NCBI RefSeq assembly: GCF_963676685.1
Contig: NC_092345.1
Location: forward strand, 83,331,592 to 83,395,591
From: Mytilus edulis
Lineage: Eukaryota > Mollusca > Bivalvia > Mytilida > Mytilidae
Reading direction: 5' to 3'
DNA: 64,000 bases
Shown here: one piece after another, positions 1 to 10,987 of the stretch
Position numbering within the stretch: position 1 is the stretch's first letter
Layout: every line of letters starts with the position of its first letter
Made by a program: the position numbers and the translations under genes
Notes under the pieces: generated by a model
What the model was told of the DNA's origin: nothing
The model's input: only the letters and a program-made list of their open reading frames with translations
The model's database searches: none

Positions 1-679
1 CTAATTAGGGAAATTCCCGAAATGGCAATTCAAAATGTAAACACTGGACATTTTATGTAAATAAAGATGTTTTCCAGCTTAAAATCATTAAGAACTAACA
101 TATGTATTCATCATGAAGGTTATTACACCAACAGGATAACTTAGGAACACATGAAAACGGTTAATATCTCAAATAAACAACAGAACTAAAGGTACCGGCA
201 CTCCGGGAACAAACTTGGTCATCGCGAGTGAATTCCACTCATAACATCACTTGAAACACAATAGAATTAAATCAATTTTAGTGTAATCAGCGTATCGAAT
301 ACACTCATATGCAAAGCATATCATCTCACAGACATCTCCGTATTATTATTTGTACTTAATAACACAGCATATTCAAAAAGGGGGGGTTGACGGCATTACA
401 ATATGTTAGCTTTGAGAACCTAAAATTGATAAAACTGTACCTGTTATAATGTCAGCTGCCGTGCAAAGTGTTTTTCTTTTAAGATACGATATTTTAGCAC
501 AATATAATGTCTCACCAATCCGACTACACTTTTTCGTCCTATGTCAGAATTCAGATTAATGATTGGTAAGAAGATCAGATATTTTCGCATACAGTGGAAC
601 ATACATATTTAATCCTAAATAATCAATAAAAAGATTTCCTCAAAAAATTGAGATACAAGGTTTTTGCATAACAGCGACA

Positions 680-1234
680 ATATGTGTATCTTGTTATACA
701 TGTATCTTGTTTATACTTGTATCTTGTCTTGATTGTATCTTGTTATATATGTATCTTGTTACGCTTGTATCATGTTACGCTTGTATCGTGTTATACATGT
801 ATCTTGTTATACTTGTATCTTGTTATACTTGTATCTTGTTATACTTGTATCTTGTTATATGTGTATCTTGTTATGCTTGTATGGTGCTATATGTGTATCT
901 TTTTATGATTGTATTGTGTTATATGTGTATCTTGTTATACATGTATCTTGTTATAGGTGTATCTTGTTATATATGTATCTTGTTATACTTGTATCTTGTT
1001 ATACTTGTATCTTGTTATAGGTGTATCTTGTTATACATGTATCTTGTTATAGGTGTATCTTGTTATACATGTATCTTGTTATACATGTATCTTGTTATAC
1101 TTGTATCTTGTTATACTTGTATCTTGTTATATGTGTATCTTGTTATAATATCTTGTTATACATGTATCTTGTTATGATTGTATCTTGTTATGATTGTATC
1201 TTGTTATGATTGTATCTTGTTATGATTGTATCAG
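680..1234. repeat. 16-bp minisatellite, about 34 units
   Basis: Tandem array of a 16-bp unit close to TGTATCTTGTTATACT, with variants at the last bases (ACAT, AGGT, ATGT, GATT). One unit near 1144-1150 carries a small deletion. Because 16 is not a multiple of three and the unit lacks stops in this orientation, several frames stay open and give a 16-residue peptide repeat. These are not genes. The array ends a few bases from the stop codon of the VOPP1-like gene on the other strand, so it would lie in that gene's 3' UTR or immediately downstream. Confidence 0.95.
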
Positions 1235-1239
1235 TATGA

Positions 1240-1326
1240 CTAACCTGTTCTACTCTGACTTGAATCTCCAGGATAAGGAGGAAGATTTTCTTTATTGGTA
1301 GGATAAAGTCCTGGGTGCAACATTAC
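1240..1326 (-). CDS. VOPP1: VOPP1/WBP1-family protein, last coding exon
   Basis: Read on the minus strand, an acceptor (ATTTTTAAG) is followed in phase 0 by 28 codons and TAG. The exon gives a proline/tyrosine tail containing GLYPTNKENLPPYPGD, a second PPxY-type WW-binding motif. Phase 0 matches the donor of the preceding exon at 1798, and the join reads PPPYSE-VMLHPG. The next AG downstream at the 5' end of this exon would shift the frame and lose the PPYP motif, so this acceptor is preferred. The stop lies beside the 16-bp minisatellite. Confidence 0.75.
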   Translation of the reverse strand, partial: VMLHPGLYPTNKENLPPYPGDSSQSRTG

Positions 1327-1797
1327 CTTAAAAATAATTAAGCATAAATTAATTAGATCTATAAATTAACAATCTATCCTTTGTTTATAAAATCTACTGT
1401 TTTAATTTATTATATTTCTAATATTTTATGTAAGCTGACTAAAAGTGACAGATATACAAATGTATTTCAAAAGTGTGTCCATGTATAACAATATTATTTC
1501 AAGCAAATAGAGAAAATTAAAACTGATACCAAAATATATCATTATGTTGTCCAAATAGGTGATTAACTCATATTGATATTGAAAATGTACACATAGAAGT
1601 TCATATTCTCAATTGTTTGTATTATTTCCTGATTAAGAATCTAAGTACATTCTGGAATATTAAAATTGACTGAAAATAATCAACCACAAAATTGTAATTT
1701 TTCCAATGAGACAAATTTGACATTGCTGTATCTGATATAAGAATAATTTTATCTTCAGACTCTGAAACATCTAGTTTATCGAAACTGACTAAAATAC

Positions 1798-2023
1798 CTC
1801 AGAATAAGGAGGTGGTTGGTAAACATTGCTATAAGGCTCAGCACCAGGCCCTGAATATGCATAAGATGTAGGGTTTGTCTCCCCTGTGTTAGTGAGTATG
1901 ATTGTTCTGGATCTTCTGTTACTACGAGTTGGGGAACCAGTCCTCCTACGAATAATCCTCTGACGCTGTTTGTAATATCCACAACCTCCGAAACATGACA
2001 TCAAAACAAACAGAATTATAAAC
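1798..2023 (-). CDS. VOPP1: VOPP1/WBP1-family protein, exon with membrane segment and cytoplasmic tail
   Basis: The 226-bp exon lies between an acceptor (TATTTTGAAG) and a donor (GAG|GTATTT). Its first base completes the Trp codon split from the upstream exon. It encodes the rest of the membrane segment (FIILFVLMSCFGGCGYY), a basic stop-transfer stretch (KQRQRIIRRR), a Ser/Thr/Arg-rich linker, and a Pro/Tyr tail ending PPPYSE. Vertebrate VOPP1 has the same order: membrane segment, IRRR-type basic cluster, then PPxY motifs that bind WW domains. Read through, the frame meets TAG 9 bases past the donor, so an unspliced form ending PPPYSEVF cannot be excluded. Confidence 0.85.
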
Positions 2024-2941
2024 CTTCAAAATACATTTCATTTAATTTTACAATACATGTAGTGTCATTGCATGCTAAATATATAAAAAATAATATTTGG
2101 ACAGTGTTGTTTTATAGTTCATTTTAGTCTTTAACAATATGAATAACTTGTAACAGAACTATAAATAATTTGTATTACAAATAAATAAAGAGTTTCTATT
2201 CTGTCTATAAAGACAGATACTGAAGTTAATCTGTTGCAAGATACCGGTAAGCACATTTTTGTACCAATATAGTTGCAGACCATGAAAAAATTCAAACATA
2301 TATTGCAGTATCAATAACTGTAATGATTTCAATAGTCTGAAGAAGTAATTTCACACTTACTTTATAATGACCCTTAAAATCTGTCGAAATTGATGATCAG
2401 TTTTTTTCAGCAAATAAAGTTGGTCATCCTATGAGATTATTTGCAACACTTATTGAAAGGTTTGATTAACAAAGTATGTGTAATATACAAGTATCTAAAA
2501 ATCTGCTGATAATATCCGCCTTTTTGGTGTTAAAGCATACATACATTTTTTTGATTTTTACTTTCAATTTTCTTTGAAGTATATGCACTCCTTTGTTTCA
2601 TTGATTTAAGTACAAAGTTTAAATTTTTGATACTCTAATAATCATAATCATGGCAGTAAATACATGTAGTAGAATTGTGCCATTTTTCTAATGTCTGTAA
2701 TATTACACAAATTTTGATTCCATACATTAAGACATTGTGCCTTGTTATCCTTAAATAAAGACTCTATCTCTACCTATCAAGTAGAGAATATGTACCCTGT
2801 TATCCTTTATTTAGGACTGTGTACACTTTTATCTTTTACATGTAGTTTAGAATATGTATCTTGTTATCCTTTAGTTAGGACTTTATATCCTGTTACTCTT
2901 AAGTTTAATCTGAAGAAATTCTATTAAATAGTCAAACTTAC

Positions 2942-3046
2942 CAGAAATACCAAAGATTCCAAAAGGACATTCTATAACCATAGATATAATCATCATCGTT
3001 GTCATGACAGCAATTACCATGACAACAGGTGTAAGGACTGTTACAT
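2942..3046 (-). CDS. VOPP1: VOPP1/WBP1-family protein, Cys-rich exon
   Basis: A 105-bp exon with a strong acceptor (TTTTTCATTTCAG) and donor (GTAAGT). In the frame that joins both neighbours it gives a Cys-rich lumenal segment with spacing C-x5-CC-x3-CC, an acidic DNDDDY stretch, and then NLWYFW at the start of the membrane helix. This Cys spacing and the WYFW sequence match VOPP1 (ECOP/GASP), a small type I protein of endosomal and lysosomal membranes that binds WW-domain proteins. Another open frame through the exon is hydrophobic, but it does not join the flanking exons in phase. Visible exons total about 149 residues; human VOPP1 is about 172 with its signal peptide. Confidence 0.88.
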
Positions 3047-3538
3047 CTGAAATGAAAAACTTCATGATTTTCCAGTTTCCAGGTGTTTTTATGTTGGTTT
3101 GTTGACTCATGCATACTCAACTTCTCCTGATATAGTACTTATCCAATTTATAATCATATTATTGACTTAAAGCAGAAAGAAATCACATTTGTTGTACAAG
3201 CATTAATAGTATTTGAAGTATGCATTTACTTCATATGGATTAAAAAAATATCATTGTGATGTCCAATATTTAAAAAAAATATACAAACTGATATATAACA
3301 CCATAAATTATGTACAGTGCTCAAACACCCTAGACAATGCCTAAGCCCTTGCAATATAAATTCGCTTCACTTGACTAAAGAATATTAGAAAGCTATTTTT
3401 TTTTTTTTTGCTTAGATGGTTTATAGGTCAAACATAAGTTTCTACAATATCAAAGGAGCGTAGATCAAATTCAAAATTCTGCTAACAGAAGTATGAAATG
3501 TGCTACTGTAAAATTATATATATTGTACATGTACTTAC

Positions 3539-3570
3539 ATTATCCCATTGGAACAAGTTTCTGCAACAAC
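3539..3570 (-). CDS. VOPP1: VOPP1/WBP1-family protein, 32-bp micro-exon
   Basis: A 32-bp exon between TATATATTACAG and GTAAGTAC. It encodes VVAETCSNGI plus two bases; these join the first base of the next exon to give Ile, so phase is kept into the Cys-rich exon. VVAE/T would suit the end of a signal peptide, with the first lumenal Cys following. The exon carrying the start codon was not found. From 4154 to 6503 the upstream DNA is a mobile element, so the first exon may lie beyond it. Confidence 0.7.
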
Positions 3571-3639
3571 CTGTAATATATACAATGCAATTATATATTG
3601 CAATACATAACTGAGAGGACTATATTCTATTTGTATAAA

Positions 3640-3760
3640 TAAGAAGATGTGGTATGAGTGCCAATGAGACAACTCTCCATCCATGTCACAATGTGAAAAT
3701 AAAAGAACCAAAAGTCTAGTGTATATATATGTTGTGTACAAGTTGTAATGTTGTACAAAT
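3640..3760. repeat. Fragment of a common mussel interspersed repeat
   Basis: The stretch AAGATGTGGTATGAGTGCCA followed by AATGAGACAACTCTCCATCC is the terminal part of a repeat I recognise from many mussel loci. Its reverse complement forms the 3' end of the family whose longer copy lies at about 15470-15860. It sits in the 5' intron of the VOPP1-like gene. Confidence 0.6.
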
Positions 3761-4153
3761 TATAATTTGTACAGAATTTTTGTACAAGTTATCAGTATTT
3801 AATGACCTGCTGAACAAAAATGGATGATGCGAGCACACAGTCTTTTGCTTCGCATATTTCTGTCATATTTTCACAACTTCATGATACAGTCTAATACTGA
3901 GCATTGATACAATAACATTATAAGACCACACAAAGATTTTGTATGGATATGATTATTGTATAAGGAAAAAAATAAAATTAGAATTAAAACCATTCAGGTA
4001 TCCTCATTTCCAGTTTGAAGACAAGGAGAATAGCACTAAATGTTAGGTTGAAGTATTTTTTTTTTTTATTTAAAACATTACAGATCATTACACTAGTACA
4101 TTTTATTAGATGAACCTGTATCACCTGTTGCAAGAAGGTAGGTGTCAACCAGA

Positions 4154-6503
4154 TGCTCCGCAGGGCGTAGCTTTATACGACCGCAGAGGTTGAACCCTGA
4201 ACGGTTGGGGCAAGTATGGACACAACATTCAAGCTGGATTCAGCTCTAAATTTGGATTGTGATTAAATAGTTGACACAGCATAGGTTTCTGACACAGAAT
4301 GAATGTGTTCTAATGAACTTAAATTTTTTGTTTTCTCTTAGAGCAATTAACTATGCTGTTGAATATTAATCCTCTCAAAAAAATGTTTGAAGAAATTTTC
4401 TTTTTATTTATGAAATTTCAAATGAGAAAAATTGAACCCAATTTTTTAATCACATCCCCCTTTCCCTTATTCCAACCCAATTTTTTAATCACATCCCCCT
4501 TTCCCTTATTCCAAAACTAATCTCAATTAAAATATTCTAATGGAGTTTGCAACAATAACTACTCATTTAAATACATCATAAAATATTAAGATGTAAAAAA
4601 ACTGTTTGTTATCACTGAATGGTAAAGATTATTTAAATTTATCAGTTGGTAGTAAAAAGTGTAAATACATTGTATATTGTATATAACAAAGATTTAAGTT
4701 GATTCTGGACAAAGAAAGATAACTCCAATTAAAGTCATAAGAAACCTCAAATCAAAAAAAAATAATGCATATGTTTTTTATAACTCAATGGATAGTTTTC
4801 ATTGTAAAACTTATGTACATATACTTTTTTCTGAAGAAAATTCTTTAATTTATTCATATTTAGAAGAAGTTTACTTTATTTGAATTGCTTCCTTCCAGCA
4901 AGCAATTCCCCCGATATATTTTCCGTATGCAAGGTGACCTCAGTGTGACCCATCTCGTAAAAATCCGGTGACCACAATACGCATGGATGTCCTTAAAATA
5001 AACTATTATCTTAATTTACATGTTAAACACGTGCTCAATTTCCATGCTTTTTTGTTTATTTTTCGTCAATTGTTGACAAACAGGTGACAATCGTTAAACT
5101 TCGGCTTCAAAACACGAACTTTAATTACCTGCCATATTTTCACAACAACACTGACCGATTGAAAAAAAAATTGACGATTATACGAAATTTACACGAAAAA
5201 ATGATAAATTCGAGCACAGAAGACTAAGTTTATGATGTTTGTATGCATTGGTTTAAGAATTGGAAGAACATTATTTTTCACCGGTCACTCGTTTCTTATG
5301 ACTTTAAAAAAAAATTCTTGCTATTGCACAATATTGTGCAATTAGATATTTCTTGCTTACTATTCTGGACAAAGAAAGATAACTCTAATTAAAAAAAAAT
5401 TTGCTATTTCACAATATTGTGCAATTAGATATTTCTTGCCATTGCACAATACTGTGCAATTGAAAAGACTTGCTATTGCACAATACTTAATATAATAATT
5501 TTAGATCCTGATTTGGACCAACTTGAAAACTGGGCCCATAATCAAAAATCTAAGTACATGTTTAAATTCAGCATATCAAAGAGGCCCAAGAATTCAATTT
5601 TTGTTAAAATCAAACTTAGTTTAATTTTGGACCCTTTGGACTTTAATGTAAACCAATTTGAAAACAGGACCAAAAATGAAGAATCTACATACACAGTTAG
5701 ATTTGGCATATCAAAGAACCCCAAGGATTCAATTTTGGATGAAATCAAACAAAGTTTAATTTTGGACCCCGATTTGGACCAACTTGAAAACTGGGCCAAT
5801 AATCAAGAATCTAAGTACATTTTTAGATTCAACATATCAAAGAACCGAACCGATTCATTTTTTGTCAAAATCAAACTAAGTTTAATTTTGGACCCTTTGG
5901 ACCTTAATGTAGACCAATTTGAAAACGGGACCAAAAGCTTATTTGGGTCCCTTTTTGGCCCCTAATTCCTAAACTGTTGGGTCCTAAACTCCCAAAATCA
6001 ATACCAACCTTCCTTTTGTGGTCATAAACATTGTGTTTAAATTTCATCGATTTCTATTTACTTAAACTAAAGTTATTGTGCGAAAACCAAGAAAAATGCT
6101 TATTTGGGCCCTTTATTGGCCCCTTATTCCTAAACTGTTGAAACCAAAACTCCCAAAATCAATCCCAATCTTTCTTTTGTGGTCATAAACCTTGTGTCAA
6201 AATTTCATAGATTTCTATTAACTTAAACTAAAGTTATGGTGCGAAAACCAAGAAAATGCTTATTTGGGCCCTTTTTGGCCCCTAATTCCTAAAATATTGG
6301 GACCAAAACTCCCAAAATCAATACCAACCTTCCTTATATGGTCATAAACCTTGTGTTAAAATTTCATAGATTTCTATTCACTTTTACTAAAGTTAGAGTG
6401 CGAAAACTAAAAGTATTCGGACGCCGGACGACGACGACGACGACGACGCCAACGTGATAGCAATATACGACGAAAATTTTTTCAAAATTTGCGGTCGTAT
6501 AAA
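4154..6503. mobile_element. Non-autonomous element with inverted TTTATACGACCGCA termini
   Basis: TTTATACGACCGCA at 4172-4185 has its exact reverse complement at 6490-6503. Between them are mussel-type repeat blocks. A GAC/CGA microsatellite sits near the right end (6418-6449), as in several bivalve elements. Inside are alternating direct repeats of about 126 bp (5500-5935), three copies of a block of about 161 bp starting GCTTATTTGGG (near 5937, 6098, 6259), and repeated palindromes (5323-5485). The 150-codon open frame at 5513-5965 is a by-product of the 126-bp blocks. No transposase is visible, so the element needs help in trans. Confidence 0.7.
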
Positions 6504-6638
6504 AAACTAATAACTTGTACAAAAACCCTGTACAAATTATAATTTGTACAAACTTACATCTTGTACACAACATATATACAACAAATGAAAAAGGTATTTT
6601 GAGTTGCATTAATTATGTATATGACATGTACGGTATCA

Positions 6639-7499
6639 GGTCCGTTCGTGCCCAATACACTTTTGCACCCTACACGTTGGCACCTCACATGTTCGCTCCC
6701 GAAGTCCGTTCGTGCCCAATTTTTATTTGAATTTTAGTTGAATTATTATTGATTGTATACCAAATAATTCTTTTTTCTTGTATAAAATTTCAAGAATTGT
6801 AATATAGATTTTTTTTATTAATTTGATGATTAATTATAAAATGTTAATTATGTATGATTACTGTTAATTGGTATACATGGTATAATTTATAACAGATAAA
6901 TTTGGTAATATTGTTGATTGTTGATTTAACTTGCTTTGATGTAAATACTGCATATATACAAACGGATATTTCTGACGTTTGTTATTTATGTGTATGTTAA
7001 TGCTATACAACTTGTAAACTGTATATTTATGCATATTATACCGATAAACTGTATTGTTTAAGGTAAATAAAGCAGAATATTCAGCTTGGTATGAGATTTA
7101 TTTGAAGATTTTAAATCAAAAACACGAAAGATAATTGTTTTTTACAGCTTGGCCTCCTTTGATTTGTTGTAAAAAAATCTTTATAGCAATACACTAACAT
7201 GACTAACAAAACATGATTAAGATTTTATCAACACATAAAATACGTTGTCAGAATCTCACTTTATTTAGAAACAATGAACAAAAAATATTTATGTAGAGCA
7301 GTATTTAACATGTTTAACACATCAAATAAATATATTTGTAGATACATGTAGCAATACATTTAACAAAACTTGATTACAAAATGAATAACAAAAAAAATAA
7401 TTCTATAGCACAATACCACTAAAAACTGGGCGCAAACGTGTAGGGTGCGAAAGTGAAAGGGCGTGAACTGTGAACATGAATGGGTGCGAACAGACCCGG
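6639..7499. mobile_element. AT-rich inverted-repeat element (MITE-like)
   Basis: The left arm (6639-6694) and right arm (7426-7499) are imperfect inverted copies: CACTTTTGCACCCTACACG against the complement of CGTGTAGGGTGCGAAAGTG, with GTTCGTGCCCA-type outer parts. TCCGTTCGTGCCCAAT is also repeated directly at 6641 and 6705. The interior is plain AT-rich DNA with no gene. The right arm runs straight into another repeat, so its outer boundary is uncertain. Confidence 0.5.
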
Positions 7500-7700
7500 A
7501 TTCAACATGTACATAAAATTGAGAATGGAAATGGGGAATGTGTCAAAGAGACAACAATCCGACCAAATAAAAAACAACAGCAGAGGGTCACCAACAGGTC
7601 TTCAATGTAGCGAGAAATTCCCGCACCCGGAGGCGTCCTTCAGCTGGCCCCTAAAAAAATATATACTAGTCCAGTGATAATGAACGCCATACTAATTTCC
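7500..7700. repeat. Mussel repeat of the 'GTGTCAAAGAGACAAC' family
   Basis: Contains GTGTCAAAGAGACAACAATC, CGACCAAA, CACCCGGAGGCGTCC, CAGCTGGCCCCTAAA and CCAGTGATAATGAACGCC, successive blocks of a very common mussel repeat. A diverged copy is at 62850-63100. The 65-codon open frame here is not a gene. Confidence 0.65.
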
Positions 7701-10040
7701 AAATTGCATGCAATCTTAGATTCTTGTCCTTATGACAAAATGACAGTGCATGTGTTCTTCCCAGACATTTCATATAGAATCGTGGTAAACAGGAAAATTT
7801 GAAATCCCATCTTGTTTATAAAATTATAGCATTTTTCTAATCTAATTTAATCATTTGCATTTGCTGAACACATAATTAAATAATGCAACCAGTTGTCTAT
7901 CTTGATAAAGAGTTGTCCTGTCAGGTGTGTTGATCTACCTGTACAAGTGATTGGTGATCCCTAGCCAGATATCCCTAAGGGCTTGAAAACTGAAATCATA
8001 ATCATTATCACTATTTGTCCCCCATTACTGGAAATCACAAAAGTTCCTGTAAAATGTTGACATCATATAAATAGAAAATATCTGACGCCAAAATGGAAAA
8101 GTGATTGTTGCAAGACCTCAAGTAAAGTTCAAGCGGGACAGATTTTCTGGTCAAGCAGGACTGATTTCCAAATAGCAATAAGGTGTATTGGACTAACATA
8201 CATGTAGTACTACAAATCATGTAAAATGTAATTAGTACGGTCTTCTGCAGCAAATAATAAGAAAATTTTAAATTAAGACATTTTTCACTACGGTAATAGC
8301 CAAAATGGTTTACTATAACAACTGTACATGTTCTATTTGAATGAGATGTCCTGACTTGTTTACAAAACAGTATACTGTAACTTGTAAATAAACAGTTTGA
8401 CAGTTACGACTCTCAATAAAAGAGTCGAGAGAAACCTTTTCATAATTGTACTGTTGTAGTATATATTTACCTGAACAACATTATTTGTTATGAAAATCAC
8501 AACAGATACAATTGAGTTCCTTAAAGGAAACATATTGTTACTTTTGTTTATCGTTTGGACATGTTAAACCTTCTAAAGTAAGACATAAATGTTATTCAAT
8601 AACACAAACAAAATGGATTTTCCACTTCCGGTCTAGTCGAATTTCTGATTAAATTATTTCCCTTTGTTATTTTTTGCCCCATGGGCTTTAAAAGCAATAA
8701 TCGCTGTGACGTCTAGGTGTTATGTAACTAATTGTTCACCTTTATCTGTCTAAGGCTTTCAAAGAATTTAAGAACACTCGATTCATTGACCTTCTTTTCT
8801 CTAAAGGGGTTTTTCTTTAAAAAAAAAAAAAAAGGGGGAGAGGGGTTTTAAAGCCCTTTTTTTGTAATATAAATAGAAATGATGGGGTTAACCGACAAAA
8901 CAGAGAATGGGAAAAATAGAAAAATGTGCAGATTAAATTAAAAAAAATAATACAAAGTTTTTTTTACTATCAATGTGCCACATTAAAAAATTAAAAAAAA
9001 AATGAAAATATCAATATAAAAACGTTAAAAATTTAATAAGAATGCGAAGTCATATGTTATAGGACTAGATATATGGGATATTAAAATAGAAAGAATCGCC
9101 TTGATGATCTTGATCAAAACGAACAAAAATGACTTGCACATTAAAAAGTAAAAAGTAAAAGTGCAGAAATGAACTTGAACTCTACCGTGTACCAAAGACT
9201 ACTACTATTTTAAGTAGTCTCAGACCGCGCAGTACCGTCACGGATAGTACTGAGCTATGTATAGTATAGAATCCATATTATGGCTCAGTTATATATTCTG
9301 TGAAAATGATAGATTTTCTCATGCTAATATGTTTTGCAGTAAACCCCTTTAACCTAGCTCCCGTTTATTAAATGATTTCATAATTAATAATCAGATATAC
9401 TGTAATATAAGGGTCATTTACTTCAGTTCTTCTTTTTATATTGTCATCATCGCCTGATCATAATTCTCACTTTCCACCTCAAGACTAGTTCCTAAAGTGT
9501 TTGAAACAATATCAAGTAAATGTCAAAAATCAAACATGAAAGACCCTTTTTCGGATCTATTTCACCATGTCAGTCACCGGTCATTCAAAATCCAAGTCAT
9601 ATAGAAAACGCTACTAAACAGCTAAAATTCTATCAATATGGAATAATCTTAGTTATTATGTTGCTCATCCAAAAGATACAACATGAAAGGCCTGTTGATT
9701 TTAAATTCCCGTTCTAAGTCATCTTGCTATCTAATAATCATTCTGAAATACAAATCACAGAATATCGATCTATTTTTTTTATCTTATATCAATATGATTT
9801 GTTTCGTAAGAATTTTGAATAAAAAAAAATCTAATATCGCTTGTCGCCTGTTCCATTTATTAATTTGTTTTCATCAGATAAACAAAATTTCGAAAGCTGA
9901 CTTTTTGATATCTGAAAAATTTGGTCATCTATTAAGTTTTCACCAACTTTCGACCATGTAAGTTCGGTAAAACATGCAAATTTGCATTTTTAAAGATGGA
10001 GTTATCCCTCTTAGTACACAACTTTTGATTTGTTTTTTAT
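7701..10040. other. Gene-free AT-rich stretch
   Basis: I see no exon with matching splice phase and no recognisable protein. There is a short A/G homopolymer tract near 8819-8840 and an ETS-type CCGGAAGT on the minus strand near 8630. Two open frames at 9520-9961 overlap and have the composition of AT-rich noise. Confidence 0.5.
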
Positions 10041-10043
10041 TTA

Positions 10044-10203
10044 AGAATTGAATGCTTCTTTTTGTAAATTTATTGGGGTGTAAAAGCGTTGACCGAAGTA
10101 CATTTTGTATGAAGCGCGGAAGCGCTTCATTTTAAAATGTACGCACGGTCAACGCTTTTACAACCCTATAAAGTTACAAAAAGAAGCATTCAATACTTAT
10201 AAT
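10044..10203. repeat. Near-perfect hairpin element, arms about 80 bp
   Basis: The left arm starts AAGAATTGAATGCTTC and contains TAAAAGCGTTGACCG. The right arm contains CGGTCAACGCTTTTA and ends GAAGCATTCAATACTT. The two arms meet around GAAGCGCGGAAGCGCTTC with essentially no spacer. A related single arm, GTAAAAGCGTTGACCGCAGT, lies at about 25133. This is a foldback repeat, not a protein gene. Confidence 0.8.
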
Positions 10204-10987
10204 TACATTTTTTAGCTATGATCATGAAAACACGAATTTTATATATTTTATTATTTAATTCACCTGTGCACTTTATTGTCGGAGCACGTGTTATCATGAA
10301 TGAACAGTTGTATTGAGCATTGCAACTGCTTACGGAATAACACGTGATGTGCAGTTAGCCAATCAGAATAAAATATTATAATGAAACATACATCTAATGT
10401 AATTATTTCAAAATACAAATTATAACTAAAATTGTATTTAATGTTAAACTAAAAAAAAACAAAAACAGAAATATCAGATGAAAATCGTTTTTTATTTTTG
10501 AAACATAAGCGTTATTTTTAAATAATACTTCAATGTAAAAATGGAAGTGGACATGATTAGTGTCGATAGATTGTATTGGTTTGTACAGATTAAATTTTGT
10601 CAATACGGATCAGATTTTATCATAAAGAGTTATACTGGAGTAATATAACAATAAGGTTTGTCAGTGTGTTTTTAATTGAATGAATAATTCACGCCGTTTT
10701 TTAGTATCAGGTTAAAGTAAAGAGTGTGAACACAGTTTGGTGAGGAGGCCAACACGTTCACACCGGGACATACACACCTTGATTTTTATTTCTCAATATT
10801 TGTTGAGAAGTAACAATCCTGTCCTCCGGCCCATATAGTGTTTTCTGTGTTTTCAGAGTAACAGATAAAGTCGGGTATACGTCACGGGGACAACAAAACC
10901 TGTTACTCCAAGAAAAACAGCCAACACAACTTAAAGATTGACGAGATAGATTAGACTGTAAATCTGCATGGTATACATGATAAACTC

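Noticed and set aside
684..1209. Overlapping open frames encoding 16-residue Leu/Val/Tyr/Cys repeats
   Set aside because: They are three frames of one 16-bp minisatellite with no stop codons in that orientation; no start context or splice signals.
5513..5965. 150-codon frame (DQLENWAHNQ...) as a gene
   Set aside because: It is made of alternating 126-bp direct repeats within a non-autonomous mobile element, and the opposite strand is open as well.
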